Shown one piece after another: positions 43,251 through 50,452 of a stretch of 50,452 bases of DNA. The DNA is from an uncultured Lachnospiraceae bacterium. Its GTDB lineage: Bacteria > Bacillota > Clostridia > Lachnospirales > Lachnospiraceae. The DNA lies in the NCBI GenBank assembly GCA_902786205.1, contig CADABQ010000002.1, forward strand, positions 209,526-259,977. The letters run 5' to 3'. The position numbers and the translations under genes were made by a program. The notes beneath the pieces were generated by a model. The model was not told the DNA's origin, did no database searches, and saw only the letters and a program-made list of their open reading frames with translations. Position 1 is the first letter of the stretch, and the number at the start of each line of letters is the position of its first letter.

Positions 43251-43700
43251 ATGAATCGATATTTTATAGCCAGAATGTTAGGGTGCATTCTTGTATTGTC
43301 TGGGTTGTTTGTCTATCAGGGAAAAGCACAGGAGTGGCAGAAGGCAAAAGAGGAAAACCAAAAACAAGTGGCTGAAGTAGAAAATTATAATAGACAGATT
43401 GAAAAAGAGCAACGAGCAAAAAAAGAAGAAGCTTTGTATAAAGATGGAAGCTATGAAGGAACTGCAAAGGGATTTGGTGGCGACATTGTTGTGTCAGTTA
43501 CGATTCAATCGGATACCATTACGGCAGTAGAGGTTGTCAGTGCAAAAAAAGAGGATTCTGCATATCTGTCCATGGCAATGGAAATGCCAAAGCGGATTAT
43601 GGATGCGCAGTCTTATGAAGTAGATACCGTTACAGGAGCAACCTACAGTTCTACTGGTATTAAAAATGCAGTAAAGGCAGCATTAGAACAGGCAAAGTAA
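43251..43700 (+). CDS. Membrane-anchored FMN-binding domain protein
   Basis: A 149-residue protein with one N-terminal helix (about 5-20), an Arg/Lys/Glu-rich coiled linker and one FMN-binding domain (YKDGSYEGTAKGFGGDIVVSV). It ends DTVTGATYSSTGIKNAV, with the flavinylated Thr near residue 128. The ATG at 43251 follows TTGGAGAAAC; the track frame begins at a TTG. It lies between the larger flavoprotein and the polyferredoxin and may form the link between them. Confidence 0.92.
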   Translation: MNRYFIARMLGCILVLSGLFVYQGKAQEWQKAKEENQKQVAEVENYNRQIEKEQRAKKEEALYKDGSYEGTAKGFGGDIVVSVTIQSDTITAVEVVSAKKEDSAYLSMAMEMPKRIMDAQSYEVDTVTGATYSSTGIKNAVKAALEQAK

Positions 43701-43707
43701 AGAAAAT

Positions 43708-43785
43708 ATAGCAGTTCAGCTAGGGCATTCATAAAGTGCCAGAAGATATAAGTTGATAAAATATGCTTTTTGACTGGACTGTTAG
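43708..43785 (-). repeat. Short, internally deleted MITE copy
   Basis: It starts AGCAGTTCAGCTAGGGCATTC and continues ATAAAGTGCCAGA-ATATA as in the 29479 copy. It ends TTTGACTGGACTGTTAG, close to the terminal repeat in complement. About 78 bp long, it lies just upstream of the polyferredoxin gene and inside the operon. Confidence 0.6.
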
Positions 43786-43810
43786 GAAAAAAATAGAAAG
43801 GGATACATAC

Positions 43811-44635
43811 ATGGCGGAGAAAAAACAACTCACCGTTGCACAGAAGAAACAGCGGAAAAGAAAAATACAAAATCTGGTGCGGAGAGGAATCCAGTTGGCA
43901 TTCTTTCTGTTGCTACCATCTCTATTTAGTGAAGCGTTTAATGGAGTAAAGGGAATTTTTCGTGCGGTAGGACAGGGAGAAGTGCTTGCAGTCAATGATT
44001 TTGTAAAGACATTTATTATCATTTGCGTCATTACATTAGTATGTGGTAGATATTTTTGTGGTTACGCGTGTGCCTTTGGAACGTTAGGTGATGCGGTACA
44101 TGGGATTGCCAAATGGATACAGAAGAAACTGAAGGTACGTTTTCCTAAAATACCTGAAAAGGTTTGTATTCATTTGCAAATCATAAAGTATATTAATTTG
44201 CTGGTAATATTGATTACCTGCGTTTTGGGAGTTTCTCAAGTAATTGAATCAAATAGTCCATGGCAGGCATTTTCAAGAATACGGATGCTGGATTTTAAAA
44301 TAGCAGGATATTGGATTGGATTTGTGTGTTTCATGCTTATTATTGTAGGTATGTTTTTTGAAGAACGATTTTTCTGTCAATTTTTATGCCCTCTAGGAGC
44401 TATTTTTTCCTTGCTTCCTATCCTACCATGGGCAAACTTAAAGAGAAAGGAAGGACAGTGTATTAAGGGATGTAATGCTTGTCAAAAACAGTGTCCGGTA
44501 CATCATAAACTGAATGGAATTAGTGTGCGTTCCAATGAATGTATCCAGTGTGGCAGATGTAAACTTGTCTGTCCGAAAGGAAATATTTCACTTCGAAATG
44601 TGAAACAAGAAAAAGAAAAGAAAGATATTGCATAG
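43811..44635 (+). CDS. Membrane 4Fe-4S polyferredoxin (NapH/NosR-like)
   Basis: This 274-residue protein has four to five transmembrane helices. It carries two membrane-facing Cys motifs, CGRYFCGYACAFG and FFCQFLCPLG. Two C-terminal ferredoxin clusters follow, CIKGCNACQKQCP and CIQCGRCKLVCP. This is the NapH/NosR-type layout for moving electrons through or along the membrane. Next to flavinylated exported proteins, it is the likely electron donor or acceptor of the chain. The ATG at 43811 follows AGAAAGGGATAC; the track frame from 43763 runs through the MITE fragment. Confidence 0.9.
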   Translation: MAEKKQLTVAQKKQRKRKIQNLVRRGIQLAFFLLLPSLFSEAFNGVKGIFRAVGQGEVLAVNDFVKTFIIICVITLVCGRYFCGYACAFGTLGDAVHGIAKWIQKKLKVRFPKIPEKVCIHLQIIKYINLLVILITCVLGVSQVIESNSPWQAFSRIRMLDFKIAGYWIGFVCFMLIIVGMFFEERFFCQFLCPLGAIFSLLPILPWANLKRKEGQCIKGCNACQKQCPVHHKLNGISVRSNECIQCGRCKLVCPKGNISLRNVKQEKEKKDIA

Positions 44636-44662
44636 TAGGATTGTAAATGTGACAATTCTCCC

Positions 44663-44695
44663 CAAAAAGAAGAACATTAGGTTTCTTCTTTTTAT
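44663..44695 (+). terminator. Intrinsic terminator of the redox operon
   Basis: AAAAAGAAG pairs with CTTCTTTTT, with T residues in the descending arm. Confidence 0.65.
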
Positions 44696-44703
44696 TCCCC
44701 TAG

Positions 44704-44723
44704 ATGTTAGCGCACGCTAACAT
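44704..44723. promoter_or_regulatory. Perfect 9+9 bp palindrome, probable operator
   Basis: ATGTTAGCG-CA-CGCTAACAT lies 90 bp upstream of the large exported protein gene. The TTAG...CTAA half-sites resemble those of DtxR-family metal regulators, but the regulator is not identified. Confidence 0.45.
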
Positions 44724-44812
44724 TTGCGGGATTTTATTAATTGTCATTTTGCATATAGAGAAACTAATAACGATCCATCTTAGAGATGGGCAAAAAAGAA
44801 GGAGATTTTATT

Positions 44813-46741
44813 ATGAAAAAACCTATGAACAAAATTATGCCATTTTTAATGGCAGCCGCTATTGCAGCAACATCTGTGCCAGTAAGTGCAGCAGAGAAAA
44901 CCGTAGCAGCCGCAGCAGAGACTTCAGATTACTATGCAGTAAATATGAAGATTTCTTACAATGATTTCTTTCAGTTGTATGGCGTAGACACAAAGAAGGG
45001 AGTAACTTCTGCCAATTATGTAGATGCAGTAACTTCTGCAACTATGGGAAAACCGGCTAAAAACGGAAAAGGGGAATTAAATCAAGGTTCTTACTATACG
45101 ACAAATGAGGATAGCACATTACAGTATATTGAAGGTGTTAATATTCCTGTTGTAGTTTCCGCAGCCGATAAAGCAGCGTTAGTAGCGGCTGGTACTTATG
45201 TGGATGCAGATTTCTCCCCAGTAAAAGAAAATATAATTACAAAGACAACAACAGATACAGATGGAAAGGTTACAACAACTACGGAAGCAGCCATTGTGCA
45301 GGGTTCCGTTGTAGATGCAAGCAAGGTGGTTTCCTCAGCCGCAGTGAATGCACAGGGAGTAAAACTTTCTGCAACTACGAAAGCTAGCACTACAGTAACA
45401 GATGCAACCGCTAAGTTAAACACAAATACAAACTGGGGAGATTACGAATTTGATTTCTCAGGTGACTTATTTGATACTACATTAAGCATGGCAAATAACG
45501 CAATCTATGGTGTTATTGTAAACACAAAAGAGGGTGGTCAGTATGCTATGTATACACAGGAGAATATTTGGAGAAACTTTGAGGTAGCTTGGTCTGTTGG
45601 TGGAAAGACAGAAGCAAAGGGTTGCCCACTTCGTTCAGAAGCGTATGCAGCTTCTAATGGACAGACTGTAACAGACTTTACATTTATCACAAGTGCAGGT
45701 CTTTACAATGTGGATATTGCGGACACTTATTTACCAGTAAAAACCAATGCTTCTGTAAAAGTTGCAGATGTTACAGTTGATAGTAAGATTGCAGTAACAC
45801 CAGAGTTTACAAATCTTCCAGAGGATTTTGTACCAGCATACAGTCTTGCAAAGGCAGAAGGAAGAAAGACAACACCGGTAGATGCCGTTGTTTCTACAGG
45901 TGCAGCAGTTACGGTTGCGGATTTAGTACCTGGAAGTTATAAGTTGACTGTTGCGGATGTAAAGGGAAAATATGCAGATATTTCTGCAAGCTTTTCTGTA
46001 AAAGGTTCTACCGTTACTTTTGACGGTGCATTAAAGATGGATGCGAAGGGAAAAGATAGTCTTGCAAATTATATAGCTGAAATTTCTTCCGTAGATGTTA
46101 CAAATGCAGCAGGGGAGACTACGACTTATTATATAGCAAATCAAAATAAGGAATTCAAAAAAGCAACTCTTTTCCATGCAGATGGAACTTTGGATACAGC
46201 AGCGGAGTATGAAGCATTTACCATTACAGGTTCAGGAAGAGATGCTAAGGCAGTTTCTGTAGGAAAAGGAAAGGTTTTTGCACCAGGTACTTACACAATT
46301 GCAATTAAAACAACAAACTATGATGTTGTAACAGCAACAGTAGCGGTTGCAGACGCAGTTGTACCAACCGCACCTGTCACAGAAGCGCCAGCGAAACCAG
46401 AACCAACCACACCAGCTACAACAGAGCCAACAGCGCCAGCGACAGCGGAACCAACCGTGACACCATCTATTGCACCAACTAAGAAACCTGTTAGCAAAAA
46501 GACAATCAAGACTTTAAAGCTTACAAGTTATAAAAAGAATGCAAAGAAAATAAAGGGAAAAACAGAAAAGACAGCTACTGTAAAAGTAAAAGTTGGTTCT
46601 AATACTTATACAGTTAAGGCTGGAAAGAATGGTGTATTCAGCGTTTCCTTAAAGAAAAAATTGAAAAAAGGCAATAAGATTGCTGTTACCGTTACAAAGA
46701 GCGGATATAAGACTTTAAAGAAAACATTTAAGGTAAAATAA
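44813..46741 (+). CDS. Large exported protein, Tp47-like domains and C-terminal Ig-like domain
   Basis: A 642-residue exported protein with a signal peptide ending near PVSAAE (about 27). Then comes a region with MKISYNDFFQLYG, VDAVTSATMGK and GVNIPVVVSAADKA, which resembles the penicillin-binding Tp47 domain pattern. A middle beta-rich region, a Pro/Thr/Ala linker and a C-terminal Ig-like domain (about 560-642) follow. There is no wall-sorting motif, so it is secreted or attached by charge. AGAAGGAGATTTTATT precedes the ATG at 44813. It follows the redox operon with its own control palindrome. A role in ligand or metal capture is a guess. Confidence 0.72.
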   Translation: MKKPMNKIMPFLMAAAIAATSVPVSAAEKTVAAAAETSDYYAVNMKISYNDFFQLYGVDTKKGVTSANYVDAVTSATMGKPAKNGKGELNQGSYYTTNEDSTLQYIEGVNIPVVVSAADKAALVAAGTYVDADFSPVKENIITKTTTDTDGKVTTTTEAAIVQGSVVDASKVVSSAAVNAQGVKLSATTKASTTVTDATAKLNTNTNWGDYEFDFSGDLFDTTLSMANNAIYGVIVNTKEGGQYAMYTQENIWRNFEVAWSVGGKTEAKGCPLRSEAYAASNGQTVTDFTFITSAGLYNVDIADTYLPVKTNASVKVADVTVDSKIAVTPEFTNLPEDFVPAYSLAKAEGRKTTPVDAVVSTGAAVTVADLVPGSYKLTVADVKGKYADISASFSVKGSTVTFDGALKMDAKGKDSLANYIAEISSVDVTNAAGETTTYYIANQNKEFKKATLFHADGTLDTAAEYEAFTITGSGRDAKAVSVGKGKVFAPGTYTIAIKTTNYDVVTATVAVADAVVPTAPVTEAPAKPEPTTPATTEPTAPATAEPTVTPSIAPTKKPVSKKTIKTLKLTSYKKNAKKIKGKTEKTATVKVKVGSNTYTVKAGKNGVFSVSLKKKLKKGNKIAVTVTKSGYKTLKKTFKVK

Positions 46742-46795
46742 TACTTGTTGTTAAAGTTTACATTTAGAATAGCAGATCAGTCTTAAATAAACTAG

Positions 46796-46828
46796 TTAGC
46801 CCGGAGTATATCCGGGCTAAATTGTTTT
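46796..46828 (+). terminator. Intrinsic terminator of the Tp47-like gene
   Basis: TTAGCCCGGA pairs perfectly with TCCGGGCTAA around a 5-base loop, followed by an AT-rich stretch with TTTT. Confidence 0.8.
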
Positions 46829-46876
46829 ATAGCATATTTTTAGTCAACGAATCGTGGTTGAATGGTTACGAACCTG

Positions 46877-48175
46877 CTAAGAAAAATAGGGGATGGTGTT
46901 TACAACTTCGTAGTGTTTCGTTATTCGTATTGCAAAGGTTCCCTTATATTTTTCTTCTGTTATCTTTTTCACATTATTCAATCCGTATCCGTGATATAAA
47001 TCCCAAAGTTTATTTTCGTGAAGTTTCTTTGATGATACAATAGGATTTATTGTGTGAATCAAAAAACGTTTATGATAGGTTAGGATTTGAATAGTAATAA
47101 AGCGTTCCTGATGCTCTGGCATCTGCTTACACGCTTGTAAGCAATTATCTAACAAATTGCCTAGTATAATGCATAAATCATATTCTTCTGTAGGAATACA
47201 AGTATTATCTACGTCAAGAATAAAATCAAAGCGAATGTTATGTTTTTCTGCTAGATTCATATAATGGCTTACAAGAGTATCAATCACTAAATTTCCAGTA
47301 TTGACTCTGGTGTAGCTATTTTCTAAGGTACGTACCAGTTTTTTCATGTAATCTGTTGCGGCAATATACTGTTCTTTTTGAATGCAGCTATCAATGAAGA
47401 AGTAATGTTCTTTTACATCATGTACGATACTTCTTGTTTGTTTATAAGCAGAGGATAATTGTGTATATCGTTCTTGTTGCAATTGGTTTTGATTCTGTTC
47501 TTGCGCAAATTTTATTTTCATGCTGGCTAATTGTAATACATTATCAAGCAGACAGTAATTGATCATATTGATTAAAATCAAACAGATCAAAAGAAAGGTG
47601 AAAAAGAAATAAAATTCTTTGTTTCGATAAGCACGTTCGGGAATAAACAGCTTGATCAATATTGTGATAATGGGGGTAATAAAAAGTAAGCATTTGTATT
47701 TTAGACTATACTTTTCTCGATTACGATTCCAAAAAAGAGAGGTGAGCAGAACAAAGATAAACACAAATACTTCCATGCCAATACTGATAATGGAATCTAA
47801 AAGCAAAGAATGATAGGTAAATACCATTGGGGTTGTATGGGAAAGGAGCAGGGCAAAAAGGGACTCGCCCACAATAGTGTATACAACATAGGACACAGAT
47901 ACAAACAATCTGTGTGCAAAGTTAGCGTTATAAAGGCAGGTGATGAAAAAGGTGGTTATAAAACTAACAGATAGGGTTGTAAGTTGTTTGTAAATAGAAG
48001 TGTTTCCGCTAAAAAAAATAGAAGTTATGTTAATAGTACTTTCCACTAATGCAAGGCAAAAAAACACAAGCGTAGCAGAAACGTTATTTTTTCTATTTTG
48101 TAGCATTTCTTTTGTGTATATATATAAAAGAAATGCATCAAATATACACGCAAAAATAGAAAGTAGTATGTACAT
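46877..48175 (-). CDS. Agr-type sensor histidine kinase (GHKL)
   Basis: This 432-residue kinase has six N-terminal transmembrane helices (to about 215). A dimerisation helix carries the phospho-acceptor in RSIVHDVKEHYF. The ATPase domain has N-box CIILGNLLDNCLQAC and G-box GYGLNNVKKITE. This is the AgrC/GHKL layout that senses extracellular peptides in Firmicutes. It lies downstream of the LytTR regulator and truncated agrB on the minus strand, 25 bp from the regulator stop. It probably phosphorylates that regulator. Confidence 0.9.
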   Translation of the reverse strand: MYILLSIFACIFDAFLLYIYTKEMLQNRKNNVSATLVFFCLALVESTINITSIFFSGNTSIYKQLTTLSVSFITTFFITCLYNANFAHRLFVSVSYVVYTIVGESLFALLLSHTTPMVFTYHSLLLDSIISIGMEVFVFIFVLLTSLFWNRNREKYSLKYKCLLFITPIITILIKLFIPERAYRNKEFYFFFTFLLICLILINMINYCLLDNVLQLASMKIKFAQEQNQNQLQQERYTQLSSAYKQTRSIVHDVKEHYFFIDSCIQKEQYIAATDYMKKLVRTLENSYTRVNTGNLVIDTLVSHYMNLAEKHNIRFDFILDVDNTCIPTEEYDLCIILGNLLDNCLQACKQMPEHQERFITIQILTYHKRFLIHTINPIVSSKKLHENKLWDLYHGYGLNNVKKITEEKYKGTFAIRITKHYEVVNTIPYFS

Positions 48176-48199
48176 GGGTAAAGCTCCTTTCGGGTAGTG

Positions 48200-48937
48200 T
48201 TATGAATAAGGAAATGAAGAAATCTGATTGATGTATTGGGATTTTAACTTACTTAACTTGTTGCGACTGACAGGAAGTTGCTCACCATTTGTTAGATATA
48301 GAAATTTATTGTCAATGAAATGAATGTGTGTAAGATTTACCAATAGACTACGATAGCATAGCGCAAATCCGTAGTTTTGCAAGCGTTTTTCCCAGTCGGT
48401 AATAATTCCGCTTACAGAAATGATTTCATTTTTAGTGTGGAACAATAATAATTTTTTTTTAGCATTTTCTGTTTCTATGTAATAAAGTTCCTTAATATGG
48501 ACCATAGTTTCATTTAAATTTGTATGAACTAAGGTTATAAAAGTTTCATTTTCTACTAATTCCTGCAAAAATTCGGTTAAAATATCTTGAAAGGTTTCAT
48601 AGGTAACTGGTTTATTTAAATAGAAAAAAGGACGGACATGCATACTTTGTTGCATATATTCTGGATAATGACTGATAAAAATAATATGCACATTTTTGTC
48701 TATGTTTTTTCGAATGTATTTTGCTGCATCTAATCCATTCATATTTGGCATTTCCATATCTAATAACAGTAGATGAAAACAACCAGATTGGGAATAGGAT
48801 TGTAGTAATTCTTCTCCGTTGGAAAATGTAGCAATTTGAAAATCAATATCGTGTCCTAATTCATATTTTGTGAGAAAAGAACGTAGAAGTTCTTGTTCTG
48901 CCTGGTTATCATCGCAGAGTGCTACTTTTAAGTTCAT
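48200..48937 (-). CDS. LytTR response regulator (AgrA-like)
   Basis: This 245-residue regulator has a receiver domain (acidic pair CDDN near 8-11, phospho-Asp in LLLLDMEMP near 58, Lys in NKPVT near 110). A C-terminal LytTR DNA-binding domain follows (YYIETENAKKKL to LPVSRNKLSKLKSQY). It partners with the adjacent kinase. The start overlaps the agrB end by 29 bp, so the two are translationally coupled. Targets are unknown; the adjacent divergent gene at 49566 is a candidate. Confidence 0.93.
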   Translation of the reverse strand: MNLKVALCDDNQAEQELLRSFLTKYELGHDIDFQIATFSNGEELLQSYSQSGCFHLLLLDMEMPNMNGLDAAKYIRKNIDKNVHIIFISHYPEYMQQSMHVRPFFYLNKPVTYETFQDILTEFLQELVENETFITLVHTNLNETMVHIKELYYIETENAKKKLLLFHTKNEIISVSGIITDWEKRLQNYGFALCYRSLLVNLTHIHFIDNKFLYLTNGEQLPVSRNKLSKLKSQYINQISSFPYS

Positions 48938-49331
48938 GCTTTTTTTCTCCTTTCTTATACGTCCAATTGGAAAGTAGTCCTATGAGCTGATTTATATTTA
49001 TAATGCATATACATATACTAAAAATGATATAATTTTGATAGCACTTTGCCCATAGAAGAAGTTGACTTAGGGCAGTAAGGAATACTATATAAAACATGGT
49101 GTATTTTTTCAATATATTTCGTTTGTCTTTTGATATCTTTTTATTTTCTGTGTCAATAGGAGCGAGAAAAATAATAAAAATACTACATATAGTATACAAA
49201 ATAATCCAACGGATTGTAAAGGTAATGTGGAAATAGAAATTAACAAAAAAAATGCATGGAATGCTTCCGTATGAAAGAAAATAACATTGTTTTTGTGATT
49301 TAGCATGGTATCCACCGGCTAAAATTTTCAA
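48909..49331 (-). pseudogene. AgrB-like peptide-processing membrane protease, N-terminally truncated
   Basis: A 140-residue C-terminal part of AgrB. It keeps GGYHAKSQKQCYF with the catalytic His and Cys, and four hydrophobic helices. The best start is a TTG at 49331, directly before the catalytic segment. The frame is open upstream for 13 more codons that still read like AgrB helix (GFLIILIFLPL), then hits TGA at 49371-49373. Full AgrB is about 190 residues, so roughly 50 N-terminal residues are missing. No agrD-like gene is seen between agrB and the regulator. Confidence 0.7.
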
Positions 49332-49565
49332 AGGAAGAAAAATTAGGATAATTAGAAAACCATTTACTGTTCATCCTGTATTTTTTACCATTTATCTTAT
49401 AAAAATAAAAAACAGGAAAAGAAATGCTAGAATAAAATTGTCTAACAGAAGAAAGAGCCCGTCTATAAAATAGATGGAAAGGTTGATTGTTTAGCGACTT
49501 GGAATAACTGTGCAGAATTTAGTTATGAATAATCTATAAAAAAATTTGGAAAAGAGGTAATTTGT

Positions 49566-50276
49566 ATGAGAAGAAGTAGAATGATAGCTATAATCCTATG
49601 GATCATGTGTATGGTAGTGCAGTGTTCCAGTGCATCTGTTTATGCGATGGATGAATTTTACTCCATAACAAATAATATTGGTTATGATGCTATTTTCTTA
49701 GGAAAACTCAAATCGTATGATGGTGAAAATTTTGTACTGGATCAGGTTCATGTATTGTATGATAAGGGTGAAAGCTACAAGGATAGAAAGAGTATGGAAA
49801 ATATAGAAGTATCTTGTTGTCAAAAGGACATGGAGATAGATGGAAATGCTGTGGGAAATTATGTTTTAATTCCAACAGTGCGAAAGAATGATAAGATGGA
49901 AGCAAATGTGCGTATGTCTATGATCGTTTCGTATGACAACCTTAAGGATATTAAAATACAAAAATATTTAATCGGTTGTGAAATGTCTGAAGGGAATAAG
50001 GCACAAATGGAATATTATCTCAATCATGGATGTCAACCAGTAGAGTTTTATTATGGGGATGGAATTGTAAGAAAAAGATCGAATGACGAAATCATTTATC
50101 CAACAAAAGCGATAGTTACCAAAAAGCCTGTAAGCGAAAAAAATAATCAGAAAACTGTAAAGAAGAAGGGAAAGAAAGAAACATATATGAAATTTGCGTT
50201 TGGTGGAGTGTCAGGAGTGCTAGTTGTAGGTTATATATGTTATAGGATAAAAAAAGTTAAATTCTCAGGTGTCTGA
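49566..50276 (+). CDS. Exported membrane-anchored protein, function unknown
   Basis: This 236-residue protein has a signal peptide (about 1-28, cleaved near VYAM), an extracellular domain of about 150 residues, a Lys/Asn/Thr-rich linker and a C-terminal helix (FGGVSGVLVVGYICY) with a basic tail. The ATG follows AAAAGAGGTAATTTGT. It is divergent from the agr-like locus. Its stop lies in a GTGTCTGACAC palindrome that may be the end of an insertion element, so the last residues could be foreign. I do not recognise the family. Confidence 0.7.
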   Translation: MRRSRMIAIILWIMCMVVQCSSASVYAMDEFYSITNNIGYDAIFLGKLKSYDGENFVLDQVHVLYDKGESYKDRKSMENIEVSCCQKDMEIDGNAVGNYVLIPTVRKNDKMEANVRMSMIVSYDNLKDIKIQKYLIGCEMSEGNKAQMEYYLNHGCQPVEFYYGDGIVRKRSNDEIIYPTKAIVTKKPVSEKNNQKTVKKKGKKETYMKFAFGGVSGVLVVGYICYRIKKVKFSGV

Positions 50277-50396
50277 CACAAATATAAGTTGTATGCGTTT
50301 CAAAACAAGGTGTTTATCCATTTTAACATTCATCTGCTAAACTATCCTCAAGTTGTTGTTGTCAAGCAAAATTGTAACACTTTATGATAGTTTCTC

Positions 50397-50452
50397 CTAT
50401 GCAGCATAACGAGCTGCATAAGGAGTACGACCACCATTGTGTGTATGTGGTC
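50397..50452 (-). pseudogene. 3' end of a transposase gene, cut by the window edge
   Basis: On the minus strand the last 17 codons before a TAG read PHTHNGGRTPYAARYAA. The PH-x-x-NGG-x-TPY pattern is typical of DDE transposase C termini of the IS3/IS481-like type. The gene continues beyond the window, so its state cannot be judged; it is listed as partial. The palindrome GTGTCTGACAC at 50269-50279 may mark the element end. Confidence 0.5.

Noticed and set aside
44704..44964. 86-codon ORF starting in the palindrome region
   Set aside because: It overlaps the start of the Tp47-like gene in another frame and has no ribosome site.

Overview
The window looks like chromosomal DNA of an anaerobic, spore-forming, probably motile gut Firmicute, most likely a Lachnospiraceae member. 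The evidence is the low GC, strong AGGAGG-type ribosome sites, and genes for SipL-like, Veg, SigA, NusG_II/Gx-transporter, ApbE/FMN-binding and fibro-slime LPXTG proteins. Everything here was read by eye. Family assignments rest on motifs, and no database search was run.

Layout. 1-3286: the leader-distal part of a type II-like CRISPR array with 39 repeats and 37 ordinary spacers. Its cas genes are not in the window. One interval of the array is a 733-bp piece of phage-like DNA, and two repeats carry internal duplications. 3287-5815: an IS66 element that abuts the truncated last repeat. 6174-7673: an ECF sigma factor, its anti-sigma factor and a small membrane protein. 8075-15593: small exported proteins around an ABC transporter whose permease is split by an IS21 element; the permease reads in frame once the element and one 6-bp target copy are removed. 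15786-20430: housekeeping genes ilvE, rpoD (minus strand), an Mrp-type ATPase and class II aldolase. 20737-27553: a membrane protein, a sortase, a SARP/BTAD-type regulator and a fibro-slime LPXTG surface protein flanked by two small proteins that share a C-terminal motif. 27932-33095: a PrcB-like lipoprotein, a HAD phosphatase, veg, sipL and the L10 leader with rplJ-rplL.

33364-39562 is a possible carbohydrate-sensing cluster. It holds a membrane-anchored pullulanase homologue altered at all four catalytic motifs, a maltodextrin-type binding lipoprotein with no permease beside it, and a chemoreceptor. 39840-46741 is a probable extracytoplasmic flavin redox module: NusG_II protein, Gx transporter, ApbE flavin transferase, two FMN-binding proteins, a membrane polyferredoxin, then a large exported Tp47-like protein. 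46877-49331 (minus strand) is an Agr-like histidine kinase and LytTR regulator with an N-terminally truncated AgrB and no visible AgrD. The window ends in the 3' tail of another transposase gene.

Several small repeat families are scattered between genes: a MITE with 14-bp terminal inverted repeats and 8-bp target duplications, a modular repeat found downstream of terminators, and a 120-bp inverted-repeat element. The observations most worth following are the giant CRISPR interval, the pseudo-pullulanase/binding-protein/chemoreceptor set, the flavin redox module, and a minimal minus-strand promoter-terminator unit near 27.6 kb.
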